Below, in pieces: positions 1 through 5,800 of a stretch of DNA of 12,230 bases (position 1 is its first letter; each line of letters starts with the position of its first letter). The stretch comes from Prevotella sp. (GTDB lineage Bacteria > Bacteroidota > Bacteroidia > Bacteroidales > Bacteroidaceae), in contig JAGAPI010000085.1 of NCBI GenBank assembly GCA_017623335.1, forward strand, positions 1-12,230, written 5' to 3'. A program made the position numbers and the translations under genes. Below the pieces are notes generated by a model. The model did no database searches. It was not told the origin of the DNA and worked only from the letters and a program-made list of their open reading frames with translations.

Positions 1-67
1 GCAATCTTGAGATACCGCGGCTTGCGCCATAGCTTCGTAACACGTTTATATGTTTGTTCACTGCATT

Positions 68-89
68 TTATGAACTGCCACATTCATAA
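68..89. repeat. Short perfect inverted repeat upstream of the toxin promoter
   Basis: TTATGAA (68-74) and TTCATAA (83-89) form a 7-bp perfect inverted repeat around an 8-base spacer. It ends 34 bases before the -33 element of the toxin-antitoxin promoter. No T-run follows, so it does not look like an intrinsic terminator; it could be a regulator site or chance. The rest of bases 1-123 shows nothing recognisable. One frame is open from base 1 to 162, but its translation resembles no known family. Confidence 0.35.
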
Positions 90-123
90 GATAAGAAAAA
101 TGAGGAAAAAATATGCGAAAAAG

Positions 124-154
124 TTGTATAGTAATAAAACTTTTATTACCTTTG
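124..154 (+). promoter_or_regulatory. Promoter of the toxin-antitoxin operon (Bacteroidota type)
   Basis: TTG at 124-126 serves as the -33 element and TACCTTTG at 147-154 as the -7 element (consensus TAnnTTTG), with a 20-bp spacer. The spacer length is identical to that of the other two strong promoters in this window. The toxin ATG begins 5 bases after the -7 element. Since this promoter class starts transcription roughly that distance downstream, the transcript is probably leaderless or nearly so. Confidence 0.75.
131..149. promoter_or_regulatory. Palindromic operator candidate inside the toxin-antitoxin promoter
   Basis: GTAATAAAA (131-139) and TTTTATTAC (141-149) form a perfect 9-bp inverted repeat around one central C. 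It fills the spacer between the -33 and -7 elements and covers the first three bases of the -7 box. A dimeric XRE-family antitoxin commonly represses its own promoter through such a site, so binding here would block RNA polymerase. Binding by the downstream antitoxin is inferred. Confidence 0.6.
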
Positions 155-158
155 CACC

Positions 159-491
159 ATGAGAAAAATTATAGCTTATAAAAGCTACTTTAAGGATTTT
201 GTCAGCAGTCTGTCAAAAGATGAAGCAAACAAGTTACGCCGTGCTTTGGATTTGTTCAAGATGGAGGACAGGATGCCAAGGCATTATATCAAATTCATAC
301 GTGACGGAATATACGAGTTTCGTGTGAACTATGGCAATAATGAGATGCGTGTCTTCTTTATATACGATGGTGACACAGTAGTGGTGTTGTTCAACGCTTT
401 CAGAAAAAAGACGCAAAAGACACCTGATAGGGAAATAATAAAGGCAATAAGATTAAAGAAAGAATATTATGATGGAAAAGAGAGACAATAA
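159..491 (+). CDS. higB: HigB-type toxin, phage Gp49-like / RelE superfamily
   Basis: This 110-residue protein is a likely mRNA-interferase toxin of the HigB (Gp49-like) branch of the RelE/ParE superfamily; such toxins cut mRNA at the ribosome. Supporting segments are the start MRKIIAYKSYFKDF, the central strand DGIYEFRVNYGNNEMRVFF (about residues 48-66), the hydrophobic strand VVVLFNAFRKKTQKTP (about 75-90) and the basic helix ending in KKEYYD. The central R and F positions and the FRKKTQKTP motif are typical of this family. Length is normal (about 100-120). The ATG sits 5 bases after the promoter's -7 box, which leaves no room for an earlier start. The antitoxin gene overlaps its end by 23 bases, and the toxin-first order is characteristic of higBA. 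No frameshift is seen, so it is probably functional. Target specificity cannot be read from the sequence. Confidence 0.9.
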   Translation: MRKIIAYKSYFKDFVSSLSKDEANKLRRALDLFKMEDRMPRHYIKFIRDGIYEFRVNYGNNEMRVFFIYDGDTVVVLFNAFRKKTQKTPDREIIKAIRLKKEYYDGKERQ

Positions 492-777
492 TGACATTTT
501 TGATGTTGACGCATGGTTGGATGAGGGACTTGGCAAAGAAGGTACTCCTGAACGTGAGGCTAACCGCGAAAAGGCATGGGAGGAGTATAATGCTCAGATT
601 TTGCTGGATGCACGTAAGAATGCGCGACTCACTCAGGAGGAGCTTGCCCGCCGCATAGGGGCAAACAAAGGATATATATCGAGAGTTGAGCGAGGATTGC
701 TTACACCTACAGTGGCGACACTTTACAAGATAGCTGCTGCAATGGGGCTTACAGTAGAACTCCGCCCAATACATTAG
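469..777 (+). CDS. higA: HigA-type antitoxin, XRE-family helix-turn-helix protein
   Basis: This 102-residue protein is the likely antitoxin partner, which would bind and neutralise the upstream toxin and repress the shared promoter. The N-terminal half (residues 1-45) is acidic and rich in charged residues. The C-terminal half holds a Cro/C1-type helix-turn-helix: LTQEELARRIGANKGYISRV (about 54-73), followed by ERGLLTPTVATLYKIAAAMG. The coding start overlaps the toxin gene by 23 bases, which suggests translational coupling. A second in-frame ATG at 472 is an equally possible start. The stop codon at 775-777 is directly followed by remnant insertion-sequence DNA, but the C-terminus (GLTVELRP) looks like a natural end for this family. 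The cognate operator is probably the palindrome at 131-149 (inference). Confidence 0.9.
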   Translation: MMEKRDNNDIFDVDAWLDEGLGKEGTPEREANREKAWEEYNAQILLDARKNARLTQEELARRIGANKGYISRVERGLLTPTVATLYKIAAAMGLTVELRPIH

Positions 778-860
778 AAATTTCCATTATCTTTGTATTC
801 TGTACGGGAGCACTCGACACTTCGGAGACCGAATCCATGATACATAAAGCTGACGTCCAT
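774..860 (-). pseudogene. N-terminal fragment of an ISL3-family-like transposase
   Basis: On the minus strand, an ATG at 860-858 opens a 28-codon frame reading MDVSFMYHGFGLRSVECSRT, then EYKDNGNF, and stops at 776-774. ISL3 (IS204/IS1001/IS1096/IS1165) transposases characteristically begin with this type of segment: a hydrophobic aromatic stretch, then a leucine-arginine loop, then a Cys-Ser-Arg-Thr/zinc-finger-side motif. The full protein would be some 400 residues, so more than 90 percent is missing and the fragment cannot transpose. The final codon or two and the stop are probably fused flanking sequence, since the stop lies inside the 3' end of the antitoxin gene. The resemblance is by recall of the family, not by a search. 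Confidence 0.6.
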
Positions 861-1040
861 AATTTCTATCTTTTATAGTTTGGTCACTACAAAGATAATG
901 GATTGTCAGCTTTTTCCGTTCATTTATACCAAAATTAAGGTTATGAAGTGTGAGGATTGGGCTTCACTGACGACCGTTATTTCAAGCTTAGACTGATGGC
1001 ATTGCATGATGACGGTATCACAGCATTCCTGTGAAGCCCC
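778..1040 (-). mobile_element. Truncated ISL3-like insertion-sequence end
   Basis: Read on the minus strand, the segment begins near 1040 with GGGGCTTCACAGG, which resembles an IS terminal repeat. It continues through about 180 bases of leader to a promoter box (897-890) and the first codons of an ISL3-like transposase at 860, then breaks off about 80 bases later beside the antitoxin stop codon. A subterminal inverted repeat, GGGCTTCAC (959-967) with GTGAAGCCC (1031-1039), lies at the outer end, and a small hairpin TCACAG-N5-CTGTGA occupies 1018-1034. The distal part and second terminal repeat are absent, so no target-site duplication can be scored. Family assignment rests on the transposase N-terminus. 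Confidence 0.6.
890..897 (-). promoter_or_regulatory. -7 element of the IS transposase remnant
   Basis: On the minus strand TATCTTTG matches the TAnnTTTG consensus and lies 29 bases before the transposase ATG at 860. No TTTG is found 20 bases further upstream, so the promoter looks weak. The surrounding 15 bases (888-902) are the exact reverse complement of 783-797 within the transposase codons; this looks coincidental or IS-internal. Confidence 0.4.
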
Positions 1041-1063
1041 TTTTTAAAGTTATTATTGGGGTG

Positions 1064-1071
1064 CAAAGGTA
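1064..1071 (-). promoter_or_regulatory. Orphan promoter-like box pointing into the IS remnant
   Basis: TACCTTTG on the minus strand lies within a 15-base match (1060-1074, minus) to the toxin promoter region (144-158): both read TATTACCTTTGCACC. It points left into the IS remnant, whose outer end is about 23 bases downstream. No TTTG lies at the expected -33 position. No intact gene follows it, so it may be the promoter of a gene lost or displaced when the IS inserted. Confidence 0.35.
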
Positions 1072-1129
1072 ATATTTTATGAATAAAAAGAATTAAGTGC
1101 AGCCGTAATCTTTCTTGAAAGTTACATCA

Positions 1130-2335
1130 TCAATAGCAGAATCCGAACAGCCACCGTGGTATGCGGTTGCCATATCCCACCTCCGTGTCATCCACAGCAA
1201 GGAAGCTGCTGGGTACGTCAGCAATCTGCTCAAATGACTTCTTTTTGCCTCCAACCTCAAACAAATAATGGTTGTCGATAAGAAAATCGCCTTTGTCGGG
1301 TGTCTTGACATCATGGGAAACACTAAACTGATTGTAGAAAAATGTCTCACGTTCGTTCCCCTTGTTCACAATAGTACAGAGCGCATGCATAAGATTAGGG
1401 TTACCAAGAAATATTTTGTCGGGCTTATAAAGAAATTTATAATTCTTTGCCTTAGAGGTGAGAAGTGAGAGAATCTGAGCTTTGTCGAGAGCATAGAGCA
1501 TGCGGAGCCCCAGCTCATTGCTGGTTGACAGCTGTCGCCAAAGTTCCGACATTTTAGGCTCAAAAGGCACGTTCTCACTTATTATCATCACAAGTTTCTT
1601 GATTTTCTGAATTGTCTCAAATGACACTTTTTCCACAGCAGGCAGGTCGGTGTCGATTACCACAGAGACAGTTTCACGCAGACGTGCGGGAAAATCGTTT
1701 CCTGACTCTTTGTAGAAAGGATAATAGCCATGATGCAGATAGGCTTCTAAATAGGGGGCTATTCTTATTGACTTCGTTATCTGCATGGCATGTTCGACAT
1801 GATGCTGTAATAAATCATCAAGCGTAATCGTGTCTATATGAATGATGCCCTCAAAAGCTAAAAACTCACGAAATGACATGCCATAAAGCGTATAAGAAGT
1901 CTGACGGCGTGAGAGGTCGGTCTTCGCACTGTCAAGAATCAGCAGGGAACTGCTGGTATAGACAATACTCATATCGGGATAATTGTCATATATGTTCTTT
2001 ATTGTCTCCGACCATAGCTCATAGCGGTGAACCTCGTCAAGGTAGAGACGACGGATACCGTGCTGGTCTGCCCAATCCACCAACTCAATCAGCGAGTGCG
2101 TGGTGAACCACAGGTCATCAAGTGAGACATAAAGCGTTTGGTCAATATTCTTGTGATTTTCGAGGATATGTTGTAATAGCATGGTTGTTTTACCCACGCC
2201 ACGTGCTCCTTTTATGCTGATAATTCGGGCATCCCAATTAATTTGGCTGTAAAGATAGCGTTTGAAACGCAAGTCTACTTTGGTTATTTTGCGGTGATAA
2301 TTGTTGAAAAGAGGTTGTAATTCTATAGTTTCCAT
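1130..2335 (-). CDS. AAA ATPase with AAA_14 core and DUF4143 C-terminal region
   Basis: This is a 401-residue cytoplasmic P-loop ATPase. Walker A is GARGVGKT (43-50), Walker B is LYLDEVH (97-103), the sensor-like strand is IVYTSSSLLIL (124-134), and a DLSRR arginine motif follows (140-144). This order matches the AAA_14 family. The C-terminal half (from about 205) matches DUF4143, with a restriction-nuclease-like segment KGDFLIDNHYLFEVGGKKK (348-366). The end, GNRIPRWLFGF, is typical, so the gene looks complete despite a second open frame overlapping its 3' end. A canonical promoter lies 20 bases upstream and an AAGGAAAT ribosome-binding sequence precedes the ATG. Such ATPases are abundant and multicopy in Bacteroidales, and their function is not established. 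It is divergent from susC and likely not part of that operon. Confidence 0.9.
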   Translation of the reverse strand: METIELQPLFNNYHRKITKVDLRFKRYLYSQINWDARIISIKGARGVGKTTMLLQHILENHKNIDQTLYVSLDDLWFTTHSLIELVDWADQHGIRRLYLDEVHRYELWSETIKNIYDNYPDMSIVYTSSSLLILDSAKTDLSRRQTSYTLYGMSFREFLAFEGIIHIDTITLDDLLQHHVEHAMQITKSIRIAPYLEAYLHHGYYPFYKESGNDFPARLRETVSVVIDTDLPAVEKVSFETIQKIKKLVMIISENVPFEPKMSELWRQLSTSNELGLRMLYALDKAQILSLLTSKAKNYKFLYKPDKIFLGNPNLMHALCTIVNKGNERETFFYNQFSVSHDVKTPDKGDFLIDNHYLFEVGGKKKSFEQIADVPSSFLAVDDTEVGYGNRIPRWLFGFCY

Positions 2336-2355
2336 ATTTCCTTTTTTTTTGTGTG

Positions 2356-2387
2356 CAAAGTTAATGGTTTATATTTGGAACTGCAAA
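2356..2387 (-). promoter_or_regulatory. Promoter of the AAA ATPase gene
   Basis: On the minus strand, TTTG (2387-2384), a 20-base spacer, and TAACTTTG (2363-2356) make an exact Bacteroidota promoter. The expected start of transcription is near 2349, giving a leader of about 14 bases that includes a run of nine A (2350-2342) and an AAGGAAAT ribosome-binding sequence just before the ATG at 2335. The -33 element is itself part of the first of four upstream repeats, so a repeat-binding protein would compete with RNA polymerase. Confidence 0.75.
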
Positions 2388-2484
2388 TTTTTGGCCGTTT
2401 TTTACATTTCAAACTGCAAAAAAATGAGATTTTTTATATTTGAAACTGAAAAATGCGCTGTTTTCTTGTATTTGAAACTGCAAA
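2371..2484. repeat. Four helically phased 17-bp repeats upstream of the ATPase
   Basis: Imperfect copies of ATATTTGAAACTGCAAA start at 2371, 2404, 2436 and 2468, spaced 33, 32 and 32 bp, about three helical turns each. The best copies contain a dyad, ATTTG-N6-CAAAT; copy 2 and copy 3 each have one damaged half-site. The copy nearest the gene supplies the ATPase promoter's -33 element. The intervening sequences are AT-rich and unlike one another, and the copies are too short and divergent for CRISPR. An array of binding sites for a dimeric regulator, possibly involved in autoregulation of the ATPase, is the simplest reading (inference). Confidence 0.7.
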
Positions 2485-2495
2485 ATTGTCATCTC

Positions 2496-2529
2496 TATCT
2501 TAAGATACTTCACCATTTTATCTTAGATA
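2496..2529. repeat. Two adjacent small palindromes
   Basis: TATCTTAAGATA (2496-2507) is a perfect 12-bp palindrome, and TATCTTAGATA (2519-2529) is the same with one fewer central base. Their starts are 23 bp apart, about two helical turns. They sit between the ATPase repeat array and the left arm of the inverted repeat. They may bind a regulator or recombination accessory factor, but their AT-richness makes chance possible. Confidence 0.4.
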
Positions 2530-2548
2530 GGAAATGTCTATTATGCAT

Positions 2549-2566
2549 ACCTCGTAAGGCGAGGTG
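2549..2566 (+). repeat. Left arm of the inverted repeat flanking the promoter segment
   Basis: ACCTCGTAAGGCGAGGTG matches the reverse complement of 2756-2773 at 17 of 18 bases. It stands out as GC-rich in very AT-rich surroundings. The arm is also self-complementary (ACCTCG, loop TAAGG, CGAGGT) and is followed by GGCGTTTTT, so on the plus strand it could act as a small terminator. Together with the right arm it bounds a 189-bp segment with the layout of an invertible promoter. Confidence 0.8.
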
Positions 2567-2598
2567 GCGTTTTTACTATCAAAAATTTATTTCGGATG

Positions 2599-2630
2599 CA
2601 AAAGTAGTGAAAAATAATTAATATCACAAA
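2599..2630 (-). promoter_or_regulatory. Promoter between the inverted repeats, facing away from susC
   Basis: On the minus strand, TTTG (2630-2627), a 20-base spacer and TACTTTTG (2606-2599) form a full match to the Bacteroidota consensus. Transcription would start near 2592 and run leftward out of the repeat-bounded segment. Inverting the segment would move the -7 box to about 2716-2723 on the plus strand, facing susC with a leader of about 160 bases. In the present orientation no comparable promoter faces susC. An alternative is that this is a distal promoter of the ATPase gene, although that gene has a strong proximal promoter. Confidence 0.75.
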
Positions 2631-2755
2631 ATATTTTGCTAAAAATTTAAATAATACGCTAAAAAATAACGATTTGTTATCTTTTGGCGCATAATTTATT
2701 TATCTTTATGCAAAAAACGCTCTTTTTATAACAATTTTATTTCAAAAGAAATGCG

Positions 2756-2773
2756 CACCTCGCCTTACAAGGT
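2756..2773 (-). repeat. Right arm of the inverted repeat flanking the promoter segment
   Basis: On the minus strand this reads ACCTTGTAAGGCGAGGTG, matching the left arm except at one base. The single difference (T for C) weakens the arm's own hairpin to a shorter stem. It lies 117 bases before the susC start codon. Confidence 0.8.
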
Positions 2774-2890
2774 GACATAAATAAAAAAGAAATGAAGCAA
2801 AAGGAAATAAAAACAATATAAAATAAAACATACAGGATAATGATAATCCCGTAACATTTATAAAATTAACAACTAATTAAAAAAGTATTT
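2774..2890 (+). promoter_or_regulatory. AT-rich susC leader without a promoter of its own
   Basis: This stretch between the right repeat arm and the susC ATG has no TTTG and no TAnnTTTG match, so no recognisable promoter. There is no Shine-Dalgarno sequence; the A-rich run before the ATG is what Bacteroidota start regions normally show. No small gene or stable RNA structure is apparent. It presumably serves as the 5' untranslated leader of the transport operon. Confidence 0.5.
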
Positions 2891-5800
2891 ATGGAAAAAA
2901 GACTTTTGACTTTGTTGGTCAGCTTGTTCCTATATATTGGGACGGCATTGGCCCAAACTCAAGTTTCCGGTACGGTAACCTCTTCCGAAGACGGCTCACC
3001 CATTGTTGGTGCGTCGATAAAGATTGTAGGTACAAATACAGGTACTGTGACAGATGTGAACGGAAAGTACTCGCTTACGCTTCCGGCAGGCAAGAGTGCA
3101 GTGAGAGTTTCCTATGTTGGTATGATGGGAAAGACAGTAACTGTAAAAGGTGGAAAGACAAACATCATTCTTGACCCTGATCAGACAAATCTGGACGAGG
3201 TTGTGGTGACTGCTATGGGTATCACCCGCAGTGAGAAAACCCTCGGCTATTCTGCCACGACAGTGAAGAATGATGAAATAGTAGGCGCACGCACAACCAA
3301 TGTTGCCGATGCCCTTTCGGGTAAGGTCGCAGGTGTGCAGGTGAGTACTACGAGCAGCGACCCGGGAGCTGTGAGCAATGTTGTAATCCGTGGTTACGGT
3401 TCAATCAACGGCAGCAATCAGCCTCTGTATGTTGTTGACGGCGTGCCGTTGCAAAACAACATGGTGTCTGATTATGATCAGGGCAACAATATCTCAGCTG
3501 GCGGTATCTCGAACATCGCACCTGAGGATATTGAGAGCATGACTATTCTGAAAGGTGCAGCAGCTACAGCCCTTTATGGAAGCCGTGCCGCCAACGGTGT
3601 GATTCTCATCACCACCAAGACAGGTAAGAGGGGTGTTGCACGCAATTACACTATAAACTATAGTGGAAGTGTTCAGGCACGCATGGTGTCAATGCTTCCT
3701 GATTTGCAGAACAAATACGGTCAGGGTTGGGGCGGACGCCAGACATTCATAGAGAACGGTTCATGGGGACCGGCAATGGATGGCTCGCTGCAGGTGTATG
3801 GTCCTGCATGGAACAACCAGCAGCTCATTCACGAGTATTCGGCAGTGAAAGACAATATAAAGGATTTCTTTGAGACGGGTTGGTCGCAGAATCACAATGT
3901 TTCTCTTAGCGGTGTGTCAAATGACAACAAGATGACATACTATCTGTCATATTCATATACCGATGATAATGGTATCATGCCATATGATAAGGATGTATAT
4001 AGCCGCAACACTTTGGCAATGCGCAACAGCTATCAGGCTAACGAATGGCTGAAACTGTCGTCTTCATTCAACTTTGCACGCAGTGCCACCGACGCAGTGG
4101 GACAGTTTCAGGGAACATCTGTGATTGACGGTCTATATGAAAGCTCACGCGATGTGTCGCTTGTAGACAAGAAAGACCTGAGCAGCGCGTTCAATACTCC
4201 TGAGGCTTATTATACACCATACGGTATCACCAACCCGTATTGGGCTATAGAAAACAACTATAACCACACTGATGCCAAGCAGATTAACGGTAAGATTCAG
4301 GCTGATATCACTCCAATAAAGGACTTGACGCTTACATACCGTTTTGGCTTCGACTATTCTGACTATGACAGCAAAATCGGTGTTCCGCAGATTGCCCTTG
4401 ACGACAAGCTGATAACCAATGACTATGGTTACGGCCCAAAAAACATGAACCAAAGTGGATATGTGCGCAACCGTTATCGCCGTATGCATGAATTCAACCA
4501 TGACTTCATGGCAAACTATAAGAATAAGTTTATCGATGACCGTCTCGACCTGAGTGCAACAGTGGGTGTGAACATGAATGAACGTGCCATGACTTCCATG
4601 ACCGGACAGACAACCGACCTGACTTTCAATACAGGCTTCTGGGACCTGAGCAACGGTTCCACCAAGACAACACTCTCTGAGTTGCAGTCGAAGCGCCGTC
4701 TTGTAGGTTTGTTTGGCGACATTACCATTGGTTGGGACGATATGCTCTATCTCGGTCTTACAGCCCGTAACGACTGGTCGTCAACACTGCCTTTGGAGAA
4801 GAACAACTTCTTCTATCCCGGTGCTACACTGAGCTGGATATTCACAAAAGTGATTCCGGAGAATGACATACTGAGTTTCGGTAAGGTACGTTTTGCGTAT
4901 GGCAAGACCGGTAACGATGCCGGCGTTTATCTCACGGGATCTACCTACAGCCAAACAAGCATCAGCGGATATTATGGCAATGGTATTGCCAAGTTCCCAA
5001 TGAATGGCGTGAACTCATTCCTGCTGGGCAACACCAAGGGCAGCAACTCGCTGAAGCCTGAAATGACAACAGAGTTTGAGGTCGGTCTTAACCTGCAGTT
5101 CTTCAAGGGGCGTATCGGCATTGACGCCGCTTTCTACAACAGAACCACCGACGACCAGATATTCACATTGCCAGTTGACCCTGCAACGGGATATTATTAT
5201 CAGGTGACCAATTTCGGTTCGGTTCGCAACCGCGGTATTGAGCTGCTCGTCACCACTGTACCTGTACAGACAAGAGACTTCAAGTGGGAGTTGAGCTTCA
5301 ACTTCTCAAAGAACTGGAACAAGGTGCTTGAGATGCCCGAAAGCCTTGAGGGCGGCCGTGTGTCAATATATGATTTCTCGGCAGGAAACGATGCAGTGTA
5401 TATGTATGCAGAGGAAGGCAAGCCTATGGGCGAGTTCTACACCTATCTGCCACAGTACACCGACGACGGCAAGATGATAGTTGATGCTAACGGGCAGCCT
5501 GTAATCGGCACTCAGGTGGAGGATACGGGCAAGAACATGAACAGTGACTGGACCGGTGGTGTGACCACAGCCTTCACCTATAAGAACTTCACACTGAGCG
5601 CAGCTCTCGACATACGTAAGGGTGGATATATGTTCTCACGCACAAAGAATCTTATGCAGTTCACCGGTAACGGCACCATTACAACATACAACGACCGCCG
5701 TCCGTTCATTATCCCCAATTCGGTGGTGAACACCGGTACCGATGCCAACCCTGTGTATGTAGACAACACAACACCAATTTATCTGACAGACAATTCATAT

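Noticed and set aside
1..162. Frame open from base 1 on the plus strand as the C-terminus of an upstream gene
   Set aside because: The translation runs through the toxin promoter and ends in a low-complexity Lys/Asn stretch; no recognisable protein end. A minus-strand gene beginning at base 30 is also possible but only 10 codons are visible.
400..774. Minus-strand frame opposite the toxin-antitoxin genes
   Set aside because: The toxin and antitoxin families are clear on the plus strand, and this frame has no family resemblance or promoter.
783..913. Interleaved inverted repeats (783-797 with 888-902; 846-854 with 905-913) as a pseudoknot or riboswitch
   Set aside because: The arms fall on the transposase promoter box and transposase codons of the IS remnant, which explains them without a structured RNA; no downstream gene would be controlled.
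959..1046. Small RNA or terminator closed by GGGCTTCAC/GTGAAGCCC followed by TTTTT
   Set aside because: The loop is 63 bases, the position coincides with the proposed IS terminal end, and no gene ends just upstream on the plus strand.
1093..1350. Second minus-strand frame overlapping the ATPase 3' end, suggesting a frameshift
   Set aside because: The 401-residue frame already ends with the family-typical GNRIPRWLFGF, so the overlapping frame is a shadow.
2371..2484. Four regularly spaced repeats as a CRISPR array
   Set aside because: The repeats are only 17 bp, imperfect, and separated by about 15 bp of low-complexity AT-rich sequence; no cas genes are present.
2673..2710. Plus-strand promoter for susC using TATCTTTA at 2701-2708
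   Set aside because: It lacks the final G of TAnnTTTG, and the nearest TTTG elements are 14 or 24 bases away, not the 20 seen at the other promoters in the window. It could still be weak or activator-dependent.
2549..2773. The repeat-bounded segment as a MITE
   Set aside because: Possible in size, but no target-site duplication flanks the arms, and the internal full promoter fits an invertible segment better. Multicopy occurrence in the genome would reopen this.
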